A stretch of 64,000 bases of DNA from Kryptolebias marmoratus (Eukaryota; Chordata; Actinopteri; Cyprinodontiformes; Rivulidae), in the NCBI RefSeq assembly GCF_001649575.2, contig NC_051431.1, positions 3,928,225 to 3,992,224 on the forward strand. The letters are read 5' to 3'. The notes beneath the pieces are model-generated. The model had not been told where the DNA came from. It was given only the letters and a program-made list of their open reading frames with translations, and did no database searches. Positions 13,011 to 24,897 of the stretch are shown piece by piece (within the stretch, counting starts at the first letter, position 1; the number at the start of each line of letters is the position of its first letter). Position numbers and translations under genes: made by a program.

Positions 13011-15560
13011 TGGTTTCAAACTTTTTATGCTACAAAATGTGCAGCTTTGATAAGGTAACACAAATCTGCACGTTCTGCAAACTCAAAATGTCTTCAAATT
13101 TGCTACACCTAAACTATCAACGTCGAAGAATATCCATGACCTCCTGATTAGTGTTGAACATAAAGCAAAGACATGATTAAACTCTTTAAACGAGACCGTC
13201 TGCTGATTCATAAACACAATATAAAAGACAGACAACTTCTGCAGTCCATAAATACACTTTAATGCTTTTAATGGCACAGCAGGAGACAGAAAGTAATTTC
13301 ACTCCTTGTATTCTTGCAAATTTCATGTAATATTCTCCAGTGCCATCAATATTAACAATTATAAAAGCCATCAAACGGGCCTCCAAATTCAATCAATAGC
13401 TCCTATATTAGACTTTCGGGAAATGCACTGCAGGCAGGAGATATATTTTATTGGGTTATTTGGGTAGGATTAAGATTTGTGGCTAGCATGGAGCACTGAT
13501 TCTGCAACAGTAAAAGTTACTCTTTTTGCCCAGCTAGTTGAAACATTTGTATGCAAGATATTATAGCAACTACGTTCTTTAAAATCCTATTATGGTCATT
13601 AACAGAGAAGCTTATAATTTGACATTTAAACGTCAAAGAAAGGAGCGGCTGTGTGTGCATTTCTGTGAATAAAATAAAGCAGTGACAGTTTTTGCACAAT
13701 CCTTCATAGAACTCGAAGCAGAGTCTATGAAGTTTAACTGCCAAGCAGAATGGGAAAAGAAGACCAAAGTGCTGCAGGGAAGGATTCTATCTGGAGATCT
13801 TTAATTTCAGTCCGGGGCTTCAAAGGCCTGCAATGAGAAAATGAGAGAGTTGGTGAGTGACCAGTAGGCTATCAGCGAGTGGGTGGGCAGTGACACGGGG
13901 GCTCATCACATGGGCCATTACTGAGGCGCATACAAGACAAAATGACTCTGCCTGTCTGAATGAATTCCAGCTGCAGGCGACTGTCAGAGCTATTATAAAC
14001 CTTATGGGCAAAATATCTGAAGAATAAGTCTTAAAACTTACGTAATTATTATTTCTCACCTGTGGCAAAACTGCAGAGAAACAGAAAGATGTAAAACATA
14101 TAGGGGTAACGGCTTTTCTTTGTAAAAGATCAAGAGAAACAAACACTGTTTGATTCTGTTCTCCTTGACAGAGCAGAGATGGAAAAGTACTAAAGTGCAA
14201 GTTGTTTATATTTATGCTATCACAGTGGGAGTGCAGAATCACCTCGAGATCAGTCCTCTTTAATGCTTATGTGAGAGAAACATCTGGGTTTCAATTAGAT
14301 ATTTAACAAGGCTGCAACGTGGGCTAACCTCAAAGCAGAGGTGGTGTCAGTGGGCTCACAATAATGATGCAGTTAATGTGCCTATCGAACGACATGCCCA
14401 GCCTGCTGTGGGATCTGAAGATAGCGCTGCACAGTCTGTTTCTTCTGATAAGGTGCAATCTGATTGAAGCATGTTGCTGGAATATAAACCGTCTAACAGA
14501 AAATAAACCTCAGTCAACAGCCACAGATTAATAAATCCACACCCGCAATCACACAAACACGATCCTGTCATGTTGATCTCATATTCCTGTTTGAAGCTCC
14601 AACTGTTCGGCAGCCTATCTCTGCTGGCTTTTTGCCTGCATGAGTTTGAATAATTCCCTCCGAGCATGCCAGGGGGGTTATCAGCTTTCACCTCCTGGTA
14701 ACAACCTGTCTTATAAAGTTGTTGTTGAAAAAAAACATTTTTCAGCCGAGGTAGCTACATTTGACAATGCAAAGATAGCTGAAATACATAAAAAAACAAG
14801 GATCTGCTGGAGCTGATAAGACTGCAGGATGGAGAAATTGATTACGGCCTGTTTTCCTCTGCATGTGGATTTTGCTGATGAGACCAAAATCTGCTGAGCG
14901 ATACTGGAGAAGGAATGAATTTGACTTATAACATCCTGTATCTGTGATAGTCAAACAGTTTTGTTGAAGGGCCACTTTTAGGACAAGATAGAAGTTGATG
15001 ACCAGCTGACAAAACTCAGTTATCTCGACAGGGATTTCCACACATAAGCAGTTTTACGATTATCTTCAAACACCCAGTTACTGGTCAATGCAAGGCTCCA
15101 CAGGATTAAATCAATGAGTGGTGCTGTTTTGACTGATTGATAAACCTTATACCTATCACTGAGTTAGAAGTGACCCATTTTTTCCTGCTGCTAATACAAT
15201 TCTGCTTTTTAAGTTCCAGGAGGAGTGCAAAAGCTGGTTAAGATGTTGTGTTGTTGAACACTGAGTGAATGTGATGTGAACAGGAGGATTTAAAATAAAT
15301 CACGATGTGTCACCTGTAATACCCGGAGTAACAACTTTACAAAAGTCCACCGGATAATCCACCACTGCATTTAGTGTTCTTTAGAAAATGATATAACTGC
15401 AGAGAAATCCACTGAAACACATGCAAACAAAACTTGAAGCAGAGGTTTTTAAAGTGGGGTTTGTGAAATTGGAAGAAAAAAATAAATAATTTAAGCAAAA
15501 AGGAAGACAGTGTGTGAGGGCCACTCTGAAAGAAAAATAAATGATGAAGAAGAATTTTGT
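13011..15560. other. Intergenic DNA, no gene seen
   Basis: The longest frame, 140 codons on the minus strand at 13820-14242, has no recognisable domain and its composition follows the local DNA. The block about 13800-14010 is somewhat GC-richer and not obviously repetitive, so it is a possible conserved element. Nothing else stands out. Confidence 0.55.
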
Positions 15561-15700
15561 TTTTGTTTTGAGATTATAGTCAAAATGCTGAGAATGAAGT
15601 CAAATTACTATTTCAAGAATAAAGTTAGAAAAAAAACTCAAAACGCTGAGGAAAAAAATCTTGATATGATATTTAAGGAAGAAAGTAGACATGTCTAAAT
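15555..15700 (+). repeat. Degenerate short-period tandem repeat (AAAGTCAAAATG-like)
   Basis: Successive phrases 'atagtcaaaatgctgagaat', 'gaagtcaaattac', 'agaataaagttag' and 'actcaaaacgctgagg' are diverged copies of a unit close to 'gagaataaagtcaaaatgct'. A chance open frame of 62 codons (15510-15698) runs through it and is explained by the repeat. An inverted counterpart lies at 16030-16066. Confidence 0.5.
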
Positions 15701-16029
15701 AAAGTTATCTTGAAATTAAAAGGGGACTCACCAACCAAATCATCACTGGTGCCAAGCCCTACAGTACAATATCTATATGTTTGTAGTAAGTTTATATTTC
15801 AGAATGGAATTCAATAAAAATATGCTTATCTTTGAAACTAAGTGTGAAAAACTAAAGGAAGTTCTCTGACTGTCATTGTTGTAACTGATGCTTCGGCAGC
15901 AGTAAAAAACAGCACCTTGGAGTTCAAGAAAATGCTTCATTTATTAGAAGTGCACCTATATAATCCTTGGCTCCAATAAAAACAAAAAACTAGAACTGGG
16001 TTTTGTCTTGAAACACATATACAAGTATG

Positions 16030-16066
16030 TTCTCAACATTTTGACTTTATTCTGGAAACTCTGAAA
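16030..16066 (-). repeat. Inverted counterpart of the 15.6-kb motif repeat
   Basis: The plus strand reads ctcaacattttgactttatt. Its reverse complement, aataaagtcaaaatgttgag, matches the unit at 15555-15700. The two blocks lie about 350 bp apart in opposite orientation, as in the terminal regions of some non-autonomous elements. Confidence 0.45.
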
Positions 16067-16639
16067 CTAAAGAAAAATATTCTTTTTTTGTATCTCTTAG
16101 TCTAAGTCTAAATGTGCATGATCCACACCATGTTTATGGATGTATGAAATAATGAAGCCTTTAGGAGTTCATTTCTTCAGAACACATAGGTAGTTATTTC
16201 ATTTCTGTCATTTTTATTTTTTCTTATCTCAGACAGTTACCCTTGAGGCTCTTCTGTGAGCCCCGGAACCGGTGCCTTGCTAATCAGCCAAACAAAAGAT
16301 TTGAGTGTTTTGTTCACTTGAGTGATTGAAATCAATAAAATACTTCCAGAGCTTTTAAGTCTTAAAGTAAAATATCCTATCTCAGACTCCACTGATGAGA
16401 CAAACCTTTCTTTTCTGTCTAATCAATAACAAATATTCAAATATCTTGCAAAGCACCATTGACTGGTACAGTAAAGGACAACTGGAACATTTTTTCAATA
16501 AACACTAATCTTGTTCTTTCTATGAATGAGGAGCATGCTCTAATATTCAGAGCAAAATAGAAGTAGGTGAACTGTACCATTATCATCATCTTTGTCAGAT
16601 GCAATATTATTTTTGGAAATGATCTGTGATGGTGTAAAA

Positions 16640-16720
16640 TGTAACACCCCCCCGCTTCGAAGTAGAAATGTGTTGTGCTTCGAAACTGATCAAACCAGTG
16701 AGTTCAAAATCAACATTATT
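16640..16720 (+). repeat. Possible hAT-type fragment (cgcttcgaag motifs)
   Basis: Two near-repeats, cgcttcgaag and gcttcgaaac, flank a short spacer after a C-run. Similar motifs occur in a fish DNA-element family that I recall but cannot name. No ends or duplication are visible. Confidence 0.2.
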
Positions 16721-17069
16721 TCTACAAATATGCAAATACATGCAAAGTACTTTAAATAACCTACAAATAGTCATTTGTATACATATAAATACAGTATATA
16801 CTGATCAACAACATAAATGAGACATTTTTGTTTTTGTTCCCATTTTTCATGTGCTAAACTCAAAGATCTAAGACTTCTACACAATAGGTCTTTTTCTCTC
16901 TGATATTATTCACAAATTTGTTTAAATCTGTGTTAGTGAGAACTTTTTTGCTGAGGTAATCCATTCACCTCACAGGTGTGGAGTATCAAGATGCTAATTA
17001 GACAGCATGATTATTGCACAGGTGTGCCTTAGGGTGGCCACAATAAAAGGACACTCTAACAATGTGCAG

Positions 17070-18060
17070 TTTGCTTATATTGCATTGGGGGATTTGGAGT
17101 GGTGGACGGGCGGGGGTGTCAGAAAACCAGTCAGTATTTAGTGACCACCATTTGCCTCTTGCAGTGCAACACATCTCCTTCAAATAGAGTTGATCAGGTT
17201 GTGATTATGGCCTGCAGAATGTTGGTCCACTCTTCTTCAGTGGCTGTGCAAAGTTGCTGGATATTATCAGAAACTGGAAAAAAGCTGTCATCCAGAGCAT
17301 CCTAAATATGCTCAGTGGGTGACATGTTCTGTGATTATGGTGGCCATGCAAGAAATGGGTCGTTTCCTGCTTCCAGGAATTGTGCACACATCCTTGCAAC
17401 ATGGGGCCATGTATAATCATGCTGCAACATAAGGTGATGGTCGTGGATGAACGGCACAACAGTGGGCCTCAGGATCTTATCATGGTATCACTGTGCATTT
17501 AAAATGCCATCAATAAAATGCACCTGTGTTTGTTATCCATAACATACTCCTGCCCATACCATAACTCCACCACTACCATGGGCCCACTTGATTAACAACG
17601 CTGACATCAGCAAAGGATGACGAGCATGCAGATGAACTTCCCCGAGACTGTTGTTGTTTTTATGACTTTTTATTTTTGTGTTTTTATTGATGTAAACACT
17701 TTGAACTGCCTTGTTGCCGAAATGTGCTGCACAAATAAACTTGACTTGACTTTCTGCCAGTTTGTGCAGAAACTCTTTGGTTATGCAAACCGAATGTTGC
17801 TGCAGCTGTCTGGGTGGCTGGTCTCAGACGATCTTGGAGATAAAGATGCTGCATGCGGCAGTCCTAGGCTGGTGTGATAACATGTGATCTGCAGTGTGAG
17901 GCCTGTTGGATGTACTGCCAAATTCTCTGAAATGCCTTTGGAGATGGCTTATGGTAGAGAAATTATTATTTAATTTATGGCCAACAGCTCTGGTGGACAT
18001 TCCTGAAGTCAGCATGCTAATTGTACAATCCCTCAAAACTTGCAACATCTGTGGCATTGT
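17070..18060 (-). pseudogene. Broken Tc1 transposase
   Basis: On the minus strand the N-terminal part, about 18058 down to 17860, reads through a Tc1-type helix-turn-helix DNA-binding domain; the motif MSTRAVGHKLNNNFSTISHL is visible. A paired second helix would follow. The middle of the catalytic domain is missing and is interrupted by a nested tail at 17652-17750. The C-terminal part (about 17560-17100) survives only in alternating frames, with a Q-H-D motif near 17415 corresponding to the second catalytic aspartate of the DDE triad. Frameshifts, stops and the central gap make it non-functional. The role in an intact element would be cut-and-paste transposition by binding the terminal repeats. 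Confidence 0.8.
17652..17750 (+). mobile_element. Nested retroelement tail inside the Tc1 relic
   Basis: About 100 bp beginning ttgtttttatgacttttta and ending aataaacttgacttgact interrupts otherwise continuous transposase sequence: cttccccgagactg on one side and ttctgccagtttgtgc on the other. The end resembles 3' ends of fish LINE or SINE elements with a (TTGAC)n-like tail. It must be younger than the Tc1 insertion. Confidence 0.6.
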
Positions 18061-18149
18061 GATAAAACTGCACATGTTATAGTGGCCTTTTAAAAATAGG
18101 AGCAAAAACAAAAGTGTTGTGTCTAAATTTTTTGTTCAGTATATAAGCT

Positions 18150-20450
18150 GTGTTGCAGTATACTTGCAGTAGCACAGGGCTGTGTGATGCACGATGGCTT
18201 TAGGCTCCTGTTGATGGTAATCTGACCTGACAGTATTTTTACTGTCCCCAAGGAGGCAGGAAGAAACATCCCATGGACTCGATCAAACACGATCTCAAAC
18301 ATCATTTTTCTTTTCTTGGAAGAAAGAGGACTCACATTCGAAAACAAAATTTGCTTCATGACCTTTCCAGCCAGAATGGCAGCACTCTAAAAAGGTATGC
18401 ATCACGTTAAACACCAGCAAAAAAAAACATCAGTATTCTTTTGGATCTACAGAAAATGGGAAAATTTAAAACCCGGCTTTGGTGTTTTACAGCAAAAAGA
18501 GTTAAAAACTTACAAAGAAAAACTTGAGTTTCACAATAAAAATTCCTAAAAGATCCAAATAAATGGGTGCCAAAGTCCAATTAGGATGGTCAGATCTAAA
18601 CATGTTGTCTAATGATGAAAAATAAATGAAATATAAAAGATTAAATAAATATAAAATATTTTACAGTTTTTCAAAAATATCACAATAAAATCTTTATTGA
18701 AATAAACTAATGCAACGAATCAAAAGGATTTACAGGATTTAATTCTGCATATTGTAATGCTTTTACCAAAATGTTGTCCTTCTGGTGGGTATTTGACTTT
18801 TAGAATGAAAGTAAAAGCAAAAAAAGATGTGAATCTGTTAGTTTTGATAAAGTGCTGTGCATTGGTGCACAATATGCATGTTTACTATTCAAAAGGGAAA
18901 ACCTGAGGAATTGAAAAAAAAAAAATGTTGATGAGCTGCTGTTTGAGTTTAAGCCACCTTTTGGATGCGAAGGCAACACAATCTGTTTGGCCACCTGAAC
19001 AAGGGGCTGTGCTCGAGGTGCGATAACGCTGGACTCGTGCATAAAACAGGCTTAGTCTTCCAGAAAAGTTCTTTAATCAGCCTGATGCGCTTAGCGAGCA
19101 AAGACTGTGGGAATTGAAGTGAAGAAAGTCCGGTCAGATAATGAGACTTACATCTGTAGTACAGAGAATGTGATTTCCTTGAATCCAGAAGAGGAAAAAG
19201 AAAAGCTCATTATCCTTATCACTCCTCACAGAGGCGAGATATCGATATTATGCATATTTTGTGAAGCTCTAATCGGAAATTAGCAGAATCTTTCGGGTTT
19301 TTTTATGTTTGCATTTCATCTGTCCACTTTTACATTCCATCCCTGCAAATGTATGAGGCCACAGTTTCAATACGCATCCTGACTTCATCAGTGCACTTCA
19401 TTTTTTGATGCCTTTTCATTCGTTTCTGAGAAAGATGATGGTTAATTGAACAGATGGATGATAATCGTGTCTGTTGCAAACTCTCCCTGGAGACCGTTCT
19501 CCACCTCTGGCAGGAAACAGCCCAGGGTTTTTTTTGTTTTTACATTCTGCTAAGTAACAGACAAAATAAAATGTGATGGGTGTGGGCAAAGAGGGGAAAA
19601 CAGTTTATCAAGCTACCAACATCTATTGCAGCATTCTATAATTATAGCTGACATTGATTAGCACTTAGACTAATCGTTACACCAAGATAAGTGCAATTTC
19701 TTCAGTTTTACTGAAATTTTGATGCATTTGAGAATTTCATTTTACCATAAACTGATCAATCTAATGAAAATTCTCTGTAGATTTTCATGTTTTTCCCCTC
19801 ATGTAGTCAGAGAGGAAAGGTGCCAAAGGGTGGATTTTCTTGAAGAAATGCAACACATTTCTAAATGAAAGCCATTTTAAAAAAAGAAAATCAGTATGTC
19901 ATTCCAGCCAACAGGACTCCTGGAGTTGTTGCAATATTTCCCTTGGAGAAAAGACAGCAGGAGCTCGCAGAGCTGCTGTCAGAGGACCCAAACCTAATTT
20001 TTGGGATAGTCTCACAACTTACTGAAATACTGAGAGAAAATATATTGGTCACTTGAGACACATTAACAAAGCATAGTCCAAAAAAATGCACAAAACCTTG
20101 TTAGTTCAAAAAAGGGTGTCAATCAGTTACATGATAACACTTAAATCAATCATTTTAATCCCATTCTTGTGTTATACCTATACAGGAGTTGATCAGAAAG
20201 GCCAGAAGAGCAAGTTTGGGGTTTTAGATTACAAAATCGTAAAACATCTTTTAGTGCTGCTGTGTGATTACTGTCTTTATCCAAAGAGAGGCACAACAAG
20301 AAAACCCTAGAGTTCTGATAGCTGCCAAACAGCAGCTCTGGTGCAACATTATTTTTAAAAGAATGAATGTGTCTAACAGTGTCAGTATCAGTATCCTCTC
20401 TTTCAAAACAAAGTAAAGTGTTTCCTCAGTTTAAGTAGCTTGGTTGCAAT
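18150..20450. other. Intergenic DNA, no confirmed gene
   Basis: No gene is supported. A plus frame at 19865-20056 (63 codons) has a less random-looking composition (a stretch rich in E, L and Q near residues 28-45) but matches no family I know, and it has overlapping frames on both strands. The rest is AT-rich with no repeat landmarks. Confidence 0.5.
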
Positions 20451-20452
20451 GC

Positions 20453-20548
20453 AGGGTAGCGTACAGGACTTTTACCCTATGTATGTTAACTGGTTAGTAC
20501 CCTGTAAGTTACCTGGTAATTACCCTGTAAATACATTCCTACCAGTAG
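20453..20548. repeat. Small array of TACCCTGTAA/TACCTGGTAA motifs
   Basis: Within about 95 bp there are repeated near-palindromic words: agggtagcgtac, ttaccctatg, ttaactggttagtaccctgt, aagttacctggtaatt and accctgtaaata. The same word class forms a larger element at 46445-46780. Confidence 0.5.
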
Positions 20549-23500
20549 TTTTGCTAGAGATGATGAATTATTTAAATTTGACAAATCTGACTCCCTCTTC
20601 AGTTCTGGAGGATGGATGCTGAGCAGTTGCAGGATGCACGACTTCACTCATTCAGACTCTGATCAAACAAATGAACCAACCAGACAAATTAAGCCACAAC
20701 TATAAAACCTAATTTGGAAAACTGCCAAAATTAACTTTAAAACCAGGAATAGTGATTAGTGGGCTGGTAACTTTCCAACTCTAGAGCTGAACTAAATAAT
20801 CTCAATCACAATAGTCTGAAAAAAACCCCAATCATTTCTCATCTGGTTCTGCTTTTATTCTACTTGAAAAGACAACAATGAAGCCCCAAAAGAAAGTTTA
20901 AAGTGTCTTTTTTACTGAATGTTTTATTTTCCAAACTGTTTCCAAAGTAATCAAAACCAAAAGGTTGAAACAATGCAAATGCAGCTTATAATCAATGATG
21001 CATGTGTGATGGATTTCCTACATCTTCAGTGTATGACTGAGCAGTGAACATTGTATGTATCGGGTTTGAACAAAGCGATGCATTTAGGCGCATTTGAGGC
21101 TCGCCGGTTGTTTGTTTCAATTATGCTGGAAAAAGAAAATCACAGACAAGGCAGAATCACAGGGTAGGAGAAGTGAAATATATTCTGTTGAAATAGCAGA
21201 GGTGGAAAAGGCATACAGCTGAAAACTAGTCTGATCCAAACGGTGCATTCCTGTTAGCATTACATAAGAGATGTCAAAGATGGCTTTGTAAACACTCCCC
21301 ATGCTATTACAAGTTACTCATGCATGTTTTACACCCTGTTGTGCTGCCGTGAGATTGGTCCGTAGAATCTCCGGAGAGTAAAACGTAACTCCTCCTGATG
21401 GGGTCAATGCATTCAGTCGTTTTTTAACATATAAAGCTGCAGTGTATCAGCATCTAGTTTGTTAGTGAGCAAGTGTTTATTGCAATTGAAAATAAATATT
21501 TACACTATTAATTGTGGTTTATTTAAACAAGTTGATTATTTGAAAAAATATGAAGTAGAAACTTAGTTTGTTTCCAATATCTATTAAGGTTTCCTTTCTG
21601 TGTTCTCTTGCAGCAAGCAGCGTGCCAGCTGCAGGCACATCGCCTGTTTTGACATGAAAGAAGCTCAAGAGAAATATTCAGATTTCAGAGCTTGAGCGTA
21701 TCAGCTACAGCAAATGCATTATTTGTCATACAGCAAGGCTGTCATTGTGCAGGTCAGACTGTGGTGTGTGTGTGTGTTGAAATGAATCTGCTCTCTGTGA
21801 TTACTACGTGGGTTTGATGGGAGTAAAATGATACAGCACAGGGTGTTTTTTTTTTTACTCTGAACAGAAAGTTGTGGACTTGTCATTTGTTTGTATTTAC
21901 TGTCAGACATGCCTGAACTGATGTTATTCAAAATCCTTAAAGTTTTAGGTTAACATTATACAGACACTGTAAATATTCTACAACAATAAACCTTTAGTAT
22001 TTTTTCCACTTTACCATGTTGCCAATAATAAAATATTTTGGTGATGCCTGTACACTCTTTTCAGTACAATAGAAAAAAACGGTTATTACAATAATTTTGC
22101 AATGCAATATTGAAAGGCAGCACAGTGCTTGGTATTGGTAGAACCCATATTTTTGACAAAGTATTGTTTTTTTACAGCTGAAAGGAAGAACTAAATAAAG
22201 TCATTTGAGCAGGGAAACAGGTGATGTGGAAACCCTAAAATGGCGCAACTGATCCAAAAAAACTGAAGACAGAACAGAAAACACAACTGCACCGGTGATC
22301 GAGCAGCAAGGATCCACAAGACAACAAAGGAAGCCCGGGTGTATTTACACTGAGGGAAGAAAACCACTGTCACAATGCAGGTGGTGTGATTAGAAAATTA
22401 GGGCCAGGTGTCAGAAGAAAGCAGAAAGGAAGTGTTACTGTCTAATGACTGCTGAGATGTGCCTAAGAAGCTAAAACTAAGTTGTAAAAGCAGAAAGAAG
22501 CAAAAAAAAAAAAAAAAAAAATAGCTAAAAGCTAAAAGGAGCAAAATACCTGCTAAAAGACTAATAAAGAGTAAATATGCTGAAGCAGATTTGAAAGAGA
22601 ACAATGTCTTTGAAGGAACTGATGAGATCAACGTATTTTATAAGGAAAAATAAAGTTAAATAGTTTAAAAAAAACTGAAAGTCTTAACACCCATTTCCCA
22701 AATGAGGGCTAAAAAAAGCACAAACAATGCAGAAGTAGTTGAATTGGGGGAAAACTAACAAACAAAAAAAAAAGTACAGAAAAATAGAAACAAAAACAAA
22801 AGACAGGAAAACAATAGTGTGAAAGCTGAAATCCTACATGAATAAAGAAAACATATTAAAACAGCATGAAACCAAAACCAACAGACACAAAACATTTGAA
22901 GGTGCATTTTACCTGAATTTATATACAGCTACAATAGTGTGGCATAAGATTGTCATCTTTATACAATAAATTACAAAGTTTTCTTCGGAAAATGCCAAAA
23001 TGTGAAGTTATGCAGTTAAAAATTCAATTTTTGTAATAAATGACTTTAGTGAAGAACAGAAACAGATTACACCTGCATTAATCAGGCTAGATTATTGTAA
23101 TTGTGCAAAATGTAATTCCTCACCTCAGTCTTGTGATTTATTTGCTTTTAAATCATTTCATGTTGAGAATTTATACTTTAACTGCCACGTCTACCCGGAA
23201 AAATGTAACTATTATGTTAAATTTAGGCTTAACTGAACATCTTTAAAACAGACAACAAACAAAATATCTCTTTTGTTGGCATCAGCTTGTGTCGAGGAGA
23301 AGGAAGGCACTTAATGTGTGTGTGTGTGTGTGATTACTGCTCCCCCTCCTCCACAGAGGGCTGAGTAATTTTATGCTCTAATTCTCTCTTTTAAATTACG
23401 CAGGAGGCATAAAATATGAAAAAGAGAGATATTTTAAGGGGTCACGTGATTTGCAGCATAAATACTTAACATTCACTTGAAATTAAACATTGTATTTTGT

Positions 23501-24035
23501 CACATGTGCAAATAATATTCAGCTGTAACTACATTTAATACGAGAGCTGTCTCTAATGTCTTCTTGATCCTTTATTTACCCATGAAATAAGACGTGATGC
23601 AGCCAACCAATAACCTGCCAACCAGTTTTGCGTTAATCCGGGTGTAATGCAATATGGGGAACCCCACTGCGATTCTTTCTGGTTAAACATAATCAAGCGT
23701 AGCAAAAGAGTAAAGGTTTGCTTCATTTTTGCAAATGTGTCGTTTTAGTTGTCACACTCGTGTTGAAGTATAGAAAGTTGAAGTTGAATGAAACCAGTTT
23801 TCACATTAGAAAAACACGATAAATGATAAACTGATTTCTTTTCAGTCAATCAGTTCACGTATAATTCAATAACACATTTAAAAAAGTGATGTACAAATGT
23901 TAAAATATAAAGCATTGCTGGTAAATTAAAATACAACAAAATCCACATAAAACAAAGGTTTTGGATAAATAAAATTAATTAGTTTGTTTGTACCATAAAA
24001 TATAATAAAAAATTAAAATATCTCATTAGTCACTG
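20549..24035. other. Intergenic DNA with simple repeats
   Basis: No gene is supported. Simple tracts are (GT)n at 21764-21777, A20 at 22502-22521 followed by 'agctaaaagctaaaagg' repeats, and (TG)9 at 23315-23332. The stretch about 22200-22400 (gatccacaagacaacaaagg ... ttagggccaggtg) resembles a dispersed fish repeat but has no ends. Confidence 0.55.
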
Positions 24036-24039
24036 AAAA

Positions 24040-24375
24040 ACTTGTATTGAAAAATTCAGAAAGTAACCATCGGGTTGAAATCTACAAGTGATTAACTTAT
24101 GGAGTCAACCTGATTCAAGAAGGCCGCCAAAGCAAAGCGAACCCAGCAAACACAAAATTGTCTCTAACTTTGATAATTTTTACAGCTATTGAGCTAAAAT
24201 ATGATGTGGTAGTAGCTGAGAGTCATCCTCAGCACACACTCTGAGCACAGCATCTTGCATGAAATCACAAAAAATGTTATTTTTAAGGTCTGACGATCTT
24301 GGTAGTAAGCTGTGGGATGAAAGGCGGTCAGAAATATGCATTCCGTCAAGAAATGCTAGGCCTTTAATGCGTTAA
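24040..24375 (+). repeat. Dispersed repeat family R, copy 2
   Basis: The landmarks gtgattaacttatggagtca, caagaaggccgccaaagcaa, cccagcaaacacaaaa, tttttacagctattgagcta and atgatgtggtagtagctgag are in family order. The 3' end tgcattccgtcaagaaatgc followed by taggcctttaatg is shared with the copies at 41.3 kb and, inverted, 42.2 kb. Confidence 0.75.
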
Positions 24376-24479
24376 TGTTTGGACAAGTTTTTCTTTGATT
24401 AGAGCTTAGGGTGCCTTGCGGTTTCATTCTGCGTTAAAAGCAGCGTGTTGTTAGAAATAAATTAATCGCTGTCAAATCT

Positions 24480-24765
24480 ACATCATCTTTGCCTTACCTG
24501 CTAACATTTATGAGCTGGTATTTCTTCCATGTATTAGTAAATTGTATGCATGCAATTCATTTCCCCAAGGCACCTTGTCGTTTTTCTCATCTGAGCGTAG
24601 TGACTGGAGCAGTGAGCTATACGGGAGATATATTAGTGTCCAGGAGCAGAGCACCGAGGGCGTCGGGCCTGTCTCCGTGATTTATTCCAAATTCAAAAGC
24701 CCCATAGGAGCGTGTTGTCAATCCCATTGGCAACACCTTCGGGTCACATCAAAGCGCTGAGATGG
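24480..24765. promoter_or_regulatory. Candidate conserved non-coding element
   Basis: This block is repeat-free by eye and has balanced composition. It contains words typical of vertebrate regulatory DNA: an octamer-like palindrome (atgcatgcaat), ATTAG, and an inverted CCAAT word with adjacent TGGCAA (ccattggcaac). The open frames on it overlap one another and look like chance. This is an inference from texture only. Confidence 0.25.
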
Positions 24766-24897
24766 AGAAAAAAAAAAACACCCCAAACGCACTATACAGT
24801 TGTTTGCAAATTCAGCAGCCTGTTTTTTGCTTTGTTGGGGAGAGGAATTAAAACCGATGCTGCTCCAGGGGCTTTAAATATGAAGAAGAGTTGATCG

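Larger units (their letters stand above)
16797..18143 (-). mobile_element. Tc1-like DNA transposon, degenerate
   Basis: The ends are inverted repeats. The left end reads tatactgatcaacaa..., and the right end, reverse-complemented, reads tatactgaacaaaaa.... Both continue to a shared tttttgtttttg(t/c)tcc(c/t)attttt. TA dinucleotides flank both ends, as expected from the TA target of Tc1/mariner elements. The long terminal arms characteristic of this family are largely kept on the left (to about 17060) but shortened on the right. The length of about 1.35 kb is close to a full Tc1 element because a deletion in the transposase middle is partly offset by a nested insertion. It cannot encode active transposase. 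Confidence 0.85.

Noticed and set aside
13820..14242. 140-codon minus-strand frame
   Set aside because: No domain, signal or exon boundary that makes sense; composition follows the local DNA.
18800..19042. 80-codon minus-strand frame with serine-rich run
   Set aside because: The run comes from an A/T tract (A11 near 18915); no other support.
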